Origin: Variovorax sp. PAMC26660 | GTDB lineage: Bacteria > Pseudomonadota > Gammaproteobacteria > Burkholderiales > Burkholderiaceae_C | DNA: 64,000 nucleotides | Assembly: GCF_014302995.1 (NCBI RefSeq) | Contig: NZ_CP060295.1 | Coordinates: forward strand, 4,951,501 to 5,015,500 | Reading direction: 5' to 3' | Part shown: piece by piece, positions 8,601-19,418 of the stretch | Layout: the number at the start of each line of letters is the position of its first letter | Numbering within the stretch: position 1 is the stretch's first letter | The notes under the pieces: model-generated | Seen by the model: only the letters and a program-made list of their open reading frames with translations | The model's database searches: none | Told to the model about the DNA's origin: nothing | Position numbers and translations under genes: made by a program

Positions 8601-9500
8601 ATGAGCGACTTCGCACGAATCGACTCCCTGGCACCGCGCCGCCGCGACGTGCTGCGGCTGCTGTCCGTCTCTTCGCTGGGCGCTGTTGCCGCGCTACCCG
8701 CATTCGCGCAGACACTGCGCCTGCCCAAGCTGGTGACGGTGAGCGGTGCGATCACCGAGATCGTCTACCTGCTCGGCGCCGAAGGGCAGCTCGTGGGCAC
8801 GGACACCACCAGCCTGTATCCGGCGGCGGCACGCAACACGCCCAAGGTCGGCTACATGCGGCAGTTGTCGGCCGAAGGCCTGCTGTCGCTGAAGCCCGAT
8901 GCCATCATCGCGACCAACGAATCGGGCCCGCCCGTGGTGCTCGACCAGATCCGCAGCGCGGGCGTCAAGGTCGAGATCATCGAGGCCGACCACAGTTGGG
9001 GCGAAGTGCAGCGCAAGGTGCAGGCCGTGGGCCGCGCTGCGGCCAAGGAAGCGCAGGCGCGTGAACTACAGGCCCGGCTTGATACCGAATGGGCCGTCGT
9101 ACAACAGCGCGTGGCCGCCGCCAAGGGGCGCAAGCCGAAGGTGCTGTTCGTGCTGTCGCACAGCGCGAGCCCGCAGGTCTCGGGCGAGAAGACCGCTGCG
9201 CACTCGGTGATCGGCTATGCCGGTGGCATCAATGCCCTGAGCGGCTTCCAGGGCTACCGGCCGATGACGGCCGAAGCCATGGCCAGCGCCGCGCCGGACA
9301 TCATCCTCACCAGCACGCAGAGCATCGAGGCGCACGGTGGCGTCGACAAGTTCTGGCAGCGGCCCGAACTGGCGCTCACGCCGGCCTACAAGAAGCGCGC
9401 GCTGATCACGCAAGACGCCTTGCTGCTGCTGGGCTTCGGTCCGCGCACACCGGCGTCCATTTCCGATCTGCACGACAAGTTCCTGGCTGCCGTGGCATGA
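8601..9500 (+). CDS. hmuT: periplasmic heme-binding protein of the ABC importer
   Basis: A 299-residue substrate-binding protein of the cobalamin/heme class. The leader has RRRDVLRLLS before a hydrophobic stretch ending AFAQ, which could suit either the Tat or the Sec route. The early KLVTVSGAITEIVYLLGAEGQLVGTDTTS segment is typical of HmuT. The ATG at 8601 is chosen because it directly follows the hmuS stop. The stop overlaps the hmuU start in an ATGA junction, implying translational coupling. Confidence 0.88.
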   Translation: MSDFARIDSLAPRRRDVLRLLSVSSLGAVAALPAFAQTLRLPKLVTVSGAITEIVYLLGAEGQLVGTDTTSLYPAAARNTPKVGYMRQLSAEGLLSLKPDAIIATNESGPPVVLDQIRSAGVKVEIIEADHSWGEVQRKVQAVGRAAAKEAQARELQARLDTEWAVVQQRVAAAKGRKPKVLFVLSHSASPQVSGEKTAAHSVIGYAGGINALSGFQGYRPMTAEAMASAAPDIILTSTQSIEAHGGVDKFWQRPELALTPAYKKRALITQDALLLLGFGPRTPASISDLHDKFLAAVA

Positions 9501-10534
9501 GCCAGAGGTTCACGGCGCGCGCCGTGCTGGGCGGCAGCGCGCTGCTGCTCGTCGCGGCGTTCATGGTGGGGGCCGTGTCCGGGGCCTACGCCATCAGTCT
9601 TTCGCAACTCTGGAACGTGTTGACATCATTGGGGCAGGGCGGCGCCGACAAGTCGCCCGAGCACCTGGTGTTTCTCAATATCCGCCTGCCGCGCCTCGTG
9701 CTCGGCGTGGCGGCGGGCGCGGGGCTCGGCATGGCGGGCACGCTGATGCAGGGGCTGTTCCGCAATCCGTTGGCTGACCCGGGGCTGGTGGGAATCAGCA
9801 GCGGTGCGGCGCTGGCGGCGGGCGTCACGATCGTGCTCGGTGCCTGGCTCTGGCCGGTGTTGCCCCGCACGCTCGGCAGCTGGACGCTGGTGCTCATGGC
9901 CTTCGGTGGCGGCTTGTCTGTGACCTTGCTGATCTACGGCCTCTCGCGCAGCGAAGGCGGCACGCGCATGGCGCTGATGCTGCTCGCCGGCATTGCGGTC
10001 AATGCGCTTGCGGGCGCGGGGCTGGGTTTCCTGAGCGTGATGGCGACGGACGAGCAACTGCGCAGCCTGCAGTTCTGGCTGCTTGGCAGCCTGGGCGGTG
10101 CGCGCTGGAGCGCGGTGTTGCTGGTCAGCGTGGCTGTGCTTTTGTCGTGCCTTGCGGCGCGGTCGCTTGCCTCGCCCCTGAACGCCATCGCGCTCGGCGA
10201 GGCACAGGCAGCGCTGCTCGGCGTGGATGTGGAGCGCACCAAGCGGCGCGCGATCGTCGTCACGGCCGTGGCCGTGGGGGCTGTGACGGCCACGACCGGG
10301 ATCATCGGCTTCATCGGGCTGATCGCGCCGCACTGGGTGCGCATGATGGCCGGGCCCGATCACCGCGTGGTGCTGCCGGCCTCGGCCCTGTTGGGCGGGG
10401 CACTGGTGCTTGCGGCCGACACCGTGGCGCGGACCGTGATGGCGCCGGCCGAACTGCCGCTGGGCGTGCTCACCGCGTTCATCGGCGTGCCGATGTTCCT
10501 TTTGATGCTGCGGCACTTCAAGGGGCGCATATGA
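9497..10534 (+). CDS. hmuU: heme ABC transporter permease
   Basis: A 345-residue FecCD-family permease with about ten membrane segments. The conserved LFRNPLADPGLVGISSGAAL and GIIGFIGLIAPHWVRMM stretches, the latter forming part of the coupling region for the ATPase, are both present. The ATG at 9497 overlaps the hmuT stop by four bases, and its own stop overlaps the hmuV ATG in the same way. It works as a dimer with HmuV in the inner membrane. Confidence 0.9.
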   Translation: MSQRFTARAVLGGSALLLVAAFMVGAVSGAYAISLSQLWNVLTSLGQGGADKSPEHLVFLNIRLPRLVLGVAAGAGLGMAGTLMQGLFRNPLADPGLVGISSGAALAAGVTIVLGAWLWPVLPRTLGSWTLVLMAFGGGLSVTLLIYGLSRSEGGTRMALMLLAGIAVNALAGAGLGFLSVMATDEQLRSLQFWLLGSLGGARWSAVLLVSVAVLLSCLAARSLASPLNAIALGEAQAALLGVDVERTKRRAIVVTAVAVGAVTATTGIIGFIGLIAPHWVRMMAGPDHRVVLPASALLGGALVLAADTVARTVMAPAELPLGVLTAFIGVPMFLLMLRHFKGRI

Positions 10535-11340
10535 CGGTGGGCACGGAACGCGATCCGATGGCGCTGCGCTGTGAAGGCGTCGAGGTTCGCATCGGAGCGA
10601 AGACGCTGCTGGCGAACGCTTCGGTCAGCCTGGCGCCGGGCCGGGTGACGGCCATCCTCGGTCCCAACGGCGCGGGCAAGTCGACGTTGCTGTCGGTGCT
10701 GGCCGGCCAGCGCATGCCGACGCAGGGCCGGGTGATGCTCGACGGCCGTCCGCTCGGAGACCACGGCATGCCGGCGCTGGCACTGCGCCGGGCGCTGATG
10801 CCACAGGAAAGCGCGGTCGCCTTCGATTTCACCGCTCAAGAGATCGTCGCGTTGGGCCGCTACCCGCATCGCAAGGCGCCGGGGCATGACGAAGACGCGA
10901 TCATTGCCGAGTCGATGGCGCTGACCGACGTGTCGGCACTGGCGTCGCGCGTGCTCAACACGCTGTCGGGCGGGGAAAAGTCCCGGGCGCACATGGCGCG
11001 GGCGCTGGCCCAGCTCTGGCATGCGCGGCCCGATGGTGCGACCCGCTGGTTGCTGCTGGACGAACCCACCGCGGCGCTGGACCTGGCGCACCAGCATTCG
11101 GCGATGCGACTGTTGCGTGCCTGGGCGCAACGCGGCGTGGGCGTGGTGGCCGTTCTGCACGACCTGAACCTGGCGCGGCGCTATGCCGACGAGGTGGTGG
11201 TGCTGGGGGGCGATTCGGGCGGGGTGCGGCAGGGCGCGGCGGCCGAAGTGCTCGAACCGGCCCTGATCGAATCGGTCTGGGGAACGCCGTGCCAGCCCGT
11301 GACGAGTGCCGACGGCACCGTGCAGTACCTGTTCGGCTGA
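10531..11340 (+). CDS. hmuV: heme ABC transporter ATP-binding protein
   Basis: A 269-residue ATPase. Walker A is GPNGAGKST near residue 45, the signature is LSGGEKSRAHMARAL, Walker B reads LLLDEPTAALD, and the switch histidine is in VLHDLNLA. The family member that powers HmuU usually has 255-275 residues. It is last in the hmuRSTUV operon and overlaps hmuU by four bases. A strong hairpin follows the stop. Confidence 0.92.
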   Translation: MTVGTERDPMALRCEGVEVRIGAKTLLANASVSLAPGRVTAILGPNGAGKSTLLSVLAGQRMPTQGRVMLDGRPLGDHGMPALALRRALMPQESAVAFDFTAQEIVALGRYPHRKAPGHDEDAIIAESMALTDVSALASRVLNTLSGGEKSRAHMARALAQLWHARPDGATRWLLLDEPTAALDLAHQHSAMRLLRAWAQRGVGVVAVLHDLNLARRYADEVVVLGGDSGGVRQGAAAEVLEPALIESVWGTPCQPVTSADGTVQYLFG

Positions 11341-11343
11341 AGG

Positions 11344-11387
11344 AAAAATAGCGCCTGACGGCCGTCAAATGGTCGTCAGGCGCTATT
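11344..11387 (-). terminator. terminator between converging hmuV and ppsR
   Basis: A perfect 14-bp stem (AATAGCGCCTGACG at 11347-11360 with its complement at 11374-11387) encloses a 13-base loop. On the minus strand it runs into five T, which makes it a strong terminator for ppsR. It probably also stops the heme operon transcript arriving from the other side. Confidence 0.8.
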
Positions 11388-11401
11388 CAAAAGATAGCAA
11401 A

Positions 11402-12223
11402 TCAGTAGGTCAGGCGCTCGGGCCGCAGCTCCTGCAGGATCGTCGTGGCGATTTCCTCGATCGACTTGGTGGTGGTCGACAGCCAGCGGATGCCGGCGCG
11501 CCGCATCATGGCTTCGGCCTCGCTCACCTCATGGCGGCAGTTTTCGAGACTGGCATAGCGTGAATCGGGCCGGCGCTCGTTGCGGATCTCGCTGAGCCGC
11601 TCGGGCTGGATCGTCAGGCCGAAGATCTTCTTGCGGTGCGGCAACAGAGCCGGGGGCAACTGGCGGCGGTCGAAATCCTCGGGAATCAGCGGGTAGTTGG
11701 CCGCCTTCAGGCCGTGCTGCATCGCCAGATAGAGCGAAGTCGGCGTCTTGCCGCTGCGGCTCACGCCCACCAGGATCACGTCGGCGCCCTGCAGGTCGCG
11801 GTTGCTCTGGCCGTCGTCGTGCGCCAGGCTGAAGTCGATCGCGGCAATGCGGGCGTTGTATTCCTTGCTCTTGCTGACGTCGCTGAAGCGGCCGATGCGG
11901 TGGTTCGACTTCACCGCCAGCTCGATTTCCAGCGGCCGCACGAAGGTGCCGAACATATCCAGCAGCATGCCCTTGCAGCCGGTTTCTATGACTTCCAGCA
12001 CGTCCATGTTGGCCAGCGTGGTGAAGACGATGGGGCGCACGCCCTCCAGCTCGGCCGTGTGGTTGATGTGGCGCACCGCCTGGTGCGCCTTGTCGACCGT
12101 GTCGGTGAAAGGCAGCCGGACATGGCGCGGTTTCATCTCGAACTGGGCGAGCACGGCGTTGCCGAAAGTCTCGGCGGTGATGCCGGTGCCGTCGGAAATG
12201 AAGAAAACAGTGCGTGTATGCAT
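11402..12223 (-). CDS. ppsR: phosphoenolpyruvate synthase regulatory protein
   Basis: A 273-residue DUF299 protein, a bifunctional ADP-dependent kinase and Pi-dependent pyrophosphorylase that switches PEP synthase off and on by acting on a threonine next to its catalytic histidine. The P-loop GVSRSGKT covers residues 153-160, and the N-terminal [17 protein letters not shown] is the family hallmark. The start is the ATG complementary to 12221-12223. It is divergent from its target ppsA across 190 bp, a common arrangement in betaproteobacteria. Confidence 0.95.
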   Translation of the reverse strand: MHTRTVFFISDGTGITAETFGNAVLAQFEMKPRHVRLPFTDTVDKAHQAVRHINHTAELEGVRPIVFTTLANMDVLEVIETGCKGMLLDMFGTFVRPLEIELAVKSNHRIGRFSDVSKSKEYNARIAAIDFSLAHDDGQSNRDLQGADVILVGVSRSGKTPTSLYLAMQHGLKAANYPLIPEDFDRRQLPPALLPHRKKIFGLTIQPERLSEIRNERRPDSRYASLENCRHEVSEAEAMMRRAGIRWLSTTTKSIEEIATTILQELRPERLTY

Positions 12224-12413
12224 GGTGTTGCTCTTGCGGCCTTGTCCTGCGGCGCGCGCGACCTTGCCACGCCTACAATCCGGGCCATTATCGGGAATCC
12301 GCTTCCCAACCCCCCATTCTTTCCATGCACACCGCGACCGCACCCAAAGCAACGACAACGATCGTGCCGCGCCGTCTGCATGCAGCACCGGTTTCAACTT
12401 CTGGAGCTTCCCC

Positions 12414-14807
<2,394 letters not shown>

Positions 14808-14883
14808 TTGATCGCCCGGCGGCGGGTGCGCGCTGCGCCCGTCGCGCGGCAGACTGCGGAAATCCCCATCGGGGGATTCCCCG

Positions 14884-14937
14884 TGTCAGCTTCATGACAT
14901 TGAATCAAAGTGTGTTTCTGGTGTCAGACTTGTGACA
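14884..14937 (+). promoter_or_regulatory. paired TGTCA-N6-TGACA operator-like dyads
   Basis: Two sites of the same form, TGTCA-GCTTCA-TGACA at 14884-14899 and TGTCA-GACTTG-TGACA at 14922-14937, lie 38 bp centre to centre in the 216 bp gap after ppsA and about 90 bp before the next gene. Two matching dyads nearly four helical turns apart look like binding sites for a dimeric regulator. The regulator is not identified. Confidence 0.45.
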
Positions 14938-15023
14938 ATTCACAGGGCGGCGCATCCCGGCAGCTTGCCTGAGGCGACCTCGGTCGTCGCGGCGACTTGC
15001 CAGCACCTCGCGGGGAGACCTCC

Positions 15024-15503
15024 ATGATTCTTGTCAAGACGGAAGCGGGCCACCAGGCCCTGAAGGACCGCTCGGTGCCGCTGTCGCCGCGCCAGCGTTC
15101 GGCATTCATCCTGTTCGACGGCAAGCGCTCGGTGGACGACGTGCTTGCCGCTGGCATGGGCATCGCCCGCGAAGACATCGACCAGATGATCGAGTTGGGT
15201 GTGCTGGAGCCTGTGGGCGGGAGGGCTGCGCCACCCGTGGCGGGCGAGACGCACGCCGAGGCCGCCAAACCGGCTGAATTGGCAGCGGCGCCGCCTTCCG
15301 GCCGCAGCAAGCAGCAGCGCTACAAGGATGCCTATCCCATCGCGACCCAACTGACCGGCAGCCTGGGCCTCATGGGGTTCCGGCTCAACCTGCAGGTCGA
15401 AGGCACGGGGAGCTATGAAGACCTGCTGGCGCTGGCGCCCAAGATCCGCGCGGCGGTCGGTGCCGAGAAGGCGGCCGCCCTCGACAAGGCCCTGAACGAC
15501 TGA
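15024..15503 (+). CDS. conserved hypothetical protein with a winged-helix-like N terminus
   Basis: A 159-residue protein of unknown function. Residues 1-70 (LKDRSVPLSPRQRSAFILFDGKRSVDDVLA, then an acidic EDIDQMIELG helix) resemble a small helical module seen in several Burkholderiales hypothetical proteins. An Ala/Pro-rich linker follows near residues 72-100, and the C-terminal part from KDAYPIATQL is predicted helical. There is no signal peptide. The ATG at 15024 follows a GGGGAG-like site. It precedes the ribosomal operon by 115 bp, and that operon has its own promoter. Confidence 0.65.
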   Translation: MILVKTEAGHQALKDRSVPLSPRQRSAFILFDGKRSVDDVLAAGMGIAREDIDQMIELGVLEPVGGRAAPPVAGETHAEAAKPAELAAAPPSGRSKQQRYKDAYPIATQLTGSLGLMGFRLNLQVEGTGSYEDLLALAPKIRAAVGAEKAAALDKALND

Positions 15504-15508
15504 GCGCC

Positions 15509-15538
15509 TTGCCGGAATGCAAATTCCAGGGCTATAAT
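15509..15538 (+). promoter_or_regulatory. sigma-70-type promoter of the rpsF operon
   Basis: A perfect -10 TATAAT at 15533-15538 and a -35-like TTGCCG at 15509-15514 are separated by 18 bp. They sit about 80 bp before the rpsF start, leaving an untranslated leader long enough for ribosomal protein autoregulation. Confidence 0.6.
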
Positions 15539-15618
15539 CGCCGGCTTTGCCTTGCCACACTGCGCCCGACGCTGCAGGTGGCTTTTCCTCTTCTACGGAA
15601 GAATCCACAAGGAGTGCC

Positions 15619-15993
15619 ATGCGTCACTACGAAATCATTTTGCTGATCCACCCGGATCAGAGCGAACAAGTTCCGGCAATGCTGGAGCGCTACAAGGGCC
15701 TGATCACGGCCGGCGGCGGCAAGATCCACCGCGTTGAAGACTGGGGCCGTCGTCAGCTGGCCTATCAGATCAACAAGCTCAACAAGGCCCACTACCTGTG
15801 CGTCAACATTGAAGCCGAGCAAACCGTGATGGGCGAACTCGAACACGCGTTCAAGTTCAACGACGCCGTGCTGCGCCACCTGACCGTTCAGAAGAAGAAG
15901 GCCGACACCGGTCCTTCGTCGATGATGAAGACGGTCGAGCGCGAAGAGGCTCGCAAGGCCCAGCAGGCCGAATACGCCGCCAACAACAACTGA
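15619..15993 (+). CDS. rpsF: 30S ribosomal protein S6
   Basis: A 124-residue S6, which pairs with S18 in the platform of the small subunit. The start [19 protein letters not shown] and the [18 protein letters not shown] segment are diagnostic. It ends in an acidic and glutamine-rich tail. AAGGAG lies five bases before the ATG at 15619. It leads the operon rpsF-priB-rpsR-rplI, and priB begins four bases after its stop. Confidence 0.98.
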   Translation: MRHYEIILLIHPDQSEQVPAMLERYKGLITAGGGKIHRVEDWGRRQLAYQINKLNKAHYLCVNIEAEQTVMGELEHAFKFNDAVLRHLTVQKKKADTGPSSMMKTVEREEARKAQQAEYAANNN

Positions 15994-15997
15994 TGGC

Positions 15998-16312
15998 GTG
16001 ACTGCTGCCGCTGCGGCAACCGGGGTCAACCAGCTTTTGCTGACCGCCTCTGTTGCCGAACTCGGAGCCCTGCGATTCACGCCAGCCGGCTTGCCCGCCA
16101 TCGACCTGAAGCTCGACCATGAGTCGACGCTTCAAGAGGCAGGAAAAGCCAGGCAGGTGAAGACAGCCCTCAAGGCCGTTGCCTTCGGCGCCATCGCCGA
16201 ACGGCTCGCAAAGCAGTCGATGGGAAGTCTCTGGCGTTTCCAGGGGTTTCTCGCGACACCGGGCAACGGCAAGCATCCGGTCCTGCACATCCAGGATTTT
16301 CAGCAAGATTAA
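15998..16312 (+). CDS. priB: primosomal replication protein N (PriB)
   Basis: A 104-residue single-domain OB-fold protein of the SSB superfamily that helps restart stalled replication forks with PriA. NQLLLTASVAELGALRFTPAGLPAIDLKLDHES and the C-terminal FQGFLATPGNGKHPVLHIQDFQ match the family. Translation starts with GTG at 15998, four bases after the rpsF stop, consistent with coupling. Placement between S6 and S18 is the standard position in beta- and gammaproteobacteria. Confidence 0.93.
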   Translation: MTAAAAATGVNQLLLTASVAELGALRFTPAGLPAIDLKLDHESTLQEAGKARQVKTALKAVAFGAIAERLAKQSMGSLWRFQGFLATPGNGKHPVLHIQDFQQD

Positions 16313-16333
16313 TTTTCGACAAGAGGTCCTCAA

Positions 16334-16615
16334 ATGGCCACGTTCAAGAAATTCAACAAAGACAAGCGCCCGAAGCGCAACACCCAGTCGCTGCTGTTCA
16401 AGCGCAAGCGCTTCTGCCGCTTCACCGTCGCTGGCGTCGAAGAGATCGACTACAAGGACATCGACACGCTGCGTGACTTCATCAGCGAAAACGGCAAGAT
16501 CATCCCCGCACGCCTGACCGGCACGCGCGCGATCTACCAACGCCAGCTGAACACCGCGATCAAGCGCGCTCGCTTCCTGGCCATGGTGCCGTACAGCGAC
16601 CAGCACCGCGTCTAA
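16334..16615 (+). CDS. rpsR: 30S ribosomal protein S18
   Basis: A 93-residue S18, slightly longer at the N terminus than the E. coli protein. It binds next to S6. The basic [25 protein letters not shown] and the arginine-rich [14 protein letters not shown] segments identify it. An AGAGG ribosome site lies before the ATG at 16334. It is third in the operon. Confidence 0.98.
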   Translation: MATFKKFNKDKRPKRNTQSLLFKRKRFCRFTVAGVEEIDYKDIDTLRDFISENGKIIPARLTGTRAIYQRQLNTAIKRARFLAMVPYSDQHRV

Positions 16616-16627
16616 GGAGTCGACACC

Positions 16628-17080
16628 ATGCAAATCATTCTTCTGGACAAGGTTCTGAACGTCGGCGGCCTGGGCGATATCGTCAAGGTCAAGGACGGTT
16701 ATGCACGCAACTTCCTGATCCCTTCGGGCCGCGCTCGCCGCGCCACCGCTGCCAACAAGGCCGAATTCGAAGCCAAGCGCGTCGAACTCGAAAAGGCTGC
16801 GGCCGCCAAGCTGGCCGAGTCGCAAGCCCAAGGCGAGAAGCTCGGCGGTTCGACCGTCAAGCTCACGCAAAAGGCTGGTGTGGACGGTCGCCTGTTCGGT
16901 TCGGTCACCAACGGCGACATCGCCGAAGAACTGGGCAAGCAAGGCTACAAGGTTGCCAAGTCGCAAGTGCGTCTGCCCAACGGCCCGATCAAGGTCGTCG
17001 GCGACACCACCGTGAGCGTTGCGCTTCACACCGACGTGGTGGTCGACATCACTGTCACGGTCTACGGCGAAACCGCCTGA
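16628..17080 (+). CDS. rplI: 50S ribosomal protein L9
   Basis: A 150-residue L9 with the usual two-domain dumbbell form: an N-terminal rRNA-binding domain ([34 protein letters not shown]), a long alanine- and lysine-rich linking helix around residues 42-75, and a C-terminal domain. AAGGAG lies at 16614-16619 before the ATG. It is last in the operon and is followed by a strong terminator. Confidence 0.98.
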   Translation: MQIILLDKVLNVGGLGDIVKVKDGYARNFLIPSGRARRATAANKAEFEAKRVELEKAAAAKLAESQAQGEKLGGSTVKLTQKAGVDGRLFGSVTNGDIAEELGKQGYKVAKSQVRLPNGPIKVVGDTTVSVALHTDVVVDITVTVYGETA

Positions 17081-17108
17081 TCCCGAACAGCGTCTCGTGC
17101 GCTGTCGA

Positions 17109-17138
17109 AAAAGCCGCCTCCGGGCGGCTTTTGTTTTT
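17109..17138 (+). terminator. terminator of the rpsF-priB-rpsR-rplI operon
   Basis: A 10-bp stem AAAAGCCGCC / GGCGGCTTTT with a four-base loop is followed by TTGTTTTT-like sequence. It lies 28 bp after the rplI stop and separates this operon from dnaB. Confidence 0.85.
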
Positions 17139-17189
17139 CCGCGACCGAAGTTGAAGTTCTCCGGTGGTAGTGCACTGGAAGATCACCGT

Positions 17190-17210
17190 TTATTCACAAC
17201 CTTGTCCACA
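17190..17210 (+). promoter_or_regulatory. two DnaA-box-like sequences upstream of dnaB
   Basis: TTATTCACA at 17190-17198 fits the DnaA box consensus TTATNCACA exactly. TTGTCCACA at 17202-17210 differs from TTATCCACA at one position. They are in the same orientation, 12 bp start to start, and 50-70 bp upstream of the dnaB ATG. They could allow DnaA to regulate the helicase gene. Confidence 0.5.
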
Positions 17211-17258
17211 CGCGCAGCGCTGTGCGCGGCTTAGCATGCAGGGTTGCAAGGGAAGTCC

Positions 17259-18665
17259 ATGTCCGCCGTTTTCTCCTATCCCGACGGTAATTCGTCGGCC
17301 GACCGCCAGATCGCCCAACTGCGCATTCCGCCTCACTCCATCGAGGCCGAATCGAGTGTGCTCGGTGGCCTGCTGCTCGACAACGGCGCCTGGGACCGCA
17401 TGGGCGACCTGCTGGTCGACGGCGACTTCTATCGCCACGAACACAAGCTGATCTACGCTGCGATCGGCGGCCTGATCAACGCCACCAAGCCGGCCGACGT
17501 GATCACGGTCTACGAGCAACTGCAGAACCTCGGCAAGGCCGACGAGATCGGCGGGCTGGTCTACCTGAACTCGCTGGCGCAGTACGTGCCGAGCGCGAGC
17601 AACATCCGGCGCTACGCCGAGATCGTGCGCGAGCGCTCCATCCTGCGAAAGCTCGTGTCCGCCGCCGACGAAATCGCGACGCAGGCCTTCAACCCGCAGG
17701 GCAAGCAGGTTGACAAGATCCTCGACGAAGCCGAGCAGAAGATCTTCAACATCGGCGAAGAAGGCACGCGGATGAAGCAGGGCTTCCAGAGCATGGATGC
17801 CCTGGTGGTCGAACTGCTCGACCGCGTGACCGAGATGGCCGAGAACCCGAACGACATCACGGGCATCCGCACCGGTTTCCACGATTTCGACAAGATGACC
17901 TCCGGCCTGCAGGCGGGCGACATGATCGTGCTGGCTGCGCGTCCATCGATGGGCAAGACCTCGCTCGCGATCAACATTGCCGAACACGTGGCGCTCGAAG
18001 AGGGGCTGCCGGTCGCGGTATTCTCGATGGAAATGGGCGCCTCGCAGTTGGCGGTTCGTATCGTGGGCTCGATCGGCCGCATCGACCAGGGCCACCTGCG
18101 CACCGGCAAGCTCAGCGACGAAGAGTGGCCGCGCCTGACCGAAGCCATCGAGAAGCTGCGCACCGTGTCGCTGCACATCGACGAAACGCCGGGCCTGTCT
18201 ACCAGCGAACTGCGTGCGAATGCGCGCCGGCTGGCGCGCCAATACGGGCGCCTCGGCCTGATCGTGGTCGACTACCTGCAGCTGATGTCGACCAGCAGCT
18301 CGGGCGACGAAAACCGCGCCACGGCCGTGGGCGAAATCTCGCGGGGCCTGAAGATGCTGGCCAAGGAACTCAAGTGCCCGGTGATCGCGCTGTCGCAGCT
18401 CAGCCGTGGCGTGGAAAGCCGGACCGACAAGCGCCCCATGATGAGCGACTTGCGCGAATCGGGCGCCATCGAGCAGGACGCGGACATCATCATGTTCATC
18501 TACCGCGACGACTACTACGACAAGAACAGCAAGGAGCCGGGCGTGGCCGAGGTGATCATCAGCAAGCACCGTAACGGCCCCACCGGCACCATCAAGTTGG
18601 CCTTCCTGAAGCCGATCACCAAGTTCGAGAACCTGGCCAGCTACAGCCACAACGAACAGTACTGA
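17259..18665 (+). CDS. dnaB: replicative DNA helicase
   Basis: A 468-residue hexameric helicase that unwinds DNA ahead of the replisome. It has the N-terminal helical domain (PPHSIEAESSVLGGLLLDNGAWD), a linker helix, and a RecA-like C-terminal motor. The Walker A ARPSMGKTS lies near residues 227-235, Walker B IVVDYLQLM near 333, and the LSQLSRGVESR arginine segment is present. The ATG at 17259 is preceded by AAGGGA; an in-frame TTG 15 bases upstream is less likely. It stands alone after the ribosomal operon terminator. Confidence 0.96.
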   Translation: MSAVFSYPDGNSSADRQIAQLRIPPHSIEAESSVLGGLLLDNGAWDRMGDLLVDGDFYRHEHKLIYAAIGGLINATKPADVITVYEQLQNLGKADEIGGLVYLNSLAQYVPSASNIRRYAEIVRERSILRKLVSAADEIATQAFNPQGKQVDKILDEAEQKIFNIGEEGTRMKQGFQSMDALVVELLDRVTEMAENPNDITGIRTGFHDFDKMTSGLQAGDMIVLAARPSMGKTSLAINIAEHVALEEGLPVAVFSMEMGASQLAVRIVGSIGRIDQGHLRTGKLSDEEWPRLTEAIEKLRTVSLHIDETPGLSTSELRANARRLARQYGRLGLIVVDYLQLMSTSSSGDENRATAVGEISRGLKMLAKELKCPVIALSQLSRGVESRTDKRPMMSDLRESGAIEQDADIIMFIYRDDYYDKNSKEPGVAEVIISKHRNGPTGTIKLAFLKPITKFENLASYSHNEQY

Positions 18666-18704
18666 CACGATCGGTCCGCGCAAGGCGCGCGGCGCGAAGA
18701 AGGG

Positions 18705-19418
18705 TTACTTCTTTGGCTGCGCCGCCTTGCCCTGGGCCTTCTCGGCCTTCAGCTGTCGCAGCATGTCGGCCAGCGTCTTGCCGGGCTCGTCGCGAAAACG
18801 CTCGGGCAGCAACTCGATGGCGTTCATGCGGTCGAGGCGAAAGCCGCGAAAGTCATTGCGCAGCTCGCACCAGGTCGACAGCGTCCAGACCTTGCCCCAG
18901 TAGAAGCAGCCGAGCGGCCGCACGGTGCGTGCGCTGGCGTCGCCCGACACATCGCGGTAGTCAAGACGCAGCTTGTTGTGCGATTGGACTGCCTCCCTCA
19001 ACGTCTGCAGCCGCGCGCGCAGGGCATCGTCCAGGCCCATCGCAGGCGCATAGAGCGCCAGTGCCTCGGCCGAAACGCGCGCAGCCGGCGGCAGCACGGA
19101 CAGGATCTTGCCCAGCCCGGTTTCGATGTCCCGTGCCATCGCCGGATCGACCCAGCTCTGTGCGAGCCGCGCCGCGGCCACGAGCGCCGAAGCTTCGTCC
19201 TGAGTGAACATCAGCGGCGGCAGCTCGAAGCCTGCGCCCAGCCTGTAACCCACACCGGCTTCGCCCTCGATGGGCACGCCCTGGTGCTGCAGATCGGCCA
19301 CGTCACGGTACACCGTGCGCTCCGACACTTCGAGGCGTTGCGCCAGGAAGGCCGCGGTGGTGAGCCGGCGCCCACGGATGATCTGCACGAGTTGGAACAG
19401 GCGGTCGGCGCGGCGCAT
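18705..19418 (-). CDS. WYL-domain transcriptional regulator (YafY type)
   Basis: A 237-residue regulator with an N-terminal HTH (residues 5-55, TAAFLAQRLEVSERTVYRDVADL) and a WYL-type ligand-binding domain around 140-205 (KLRLDYRDVSGDASARTVRPLGCFYWGKVWTLSTWCELR...FRGFRLDRM). WYL proteins sense nucleic acid pieces or other small ligands and often control stress or phage defence genes. It is last in a five-gene minus-strand operon, and its ATG overlaps the stop of the preceding gene. The C-terminal tail is lysine-rich. It may control its own operon. Confidence 0.85.
   Translation of the reverse strand: MRRADRLFQLVQIIRGRRLTTAAFLAQRLEVSERTVYRDVADLQHQGVPIEGEAGVGYRLGAGFELPPLMFTQDEASALVAAARLAQSWVDPAMARDIETGLGKILSVLPPAARVSAEALALYAPAMGLDDALRARLQTLREAVQSHNKLRLDYRDVSGDASARTVRPLGCFYWGKVWTLSTWCELRNDFRGFRLDRMNAIELLPERFRDEPGKTLADMLRQLKAEKAQGKAAQPKK

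Noticed and set aside
5110..8715. A 1201-codon open frame on the minus strand opposite the heme receptor and hmuS
   Set aside because: It is antisense to well-recognised genes, made of repetitive Arg/Ala/Asp/His-rich sequence, and is typical of shadow frames in GC-rich DNA.
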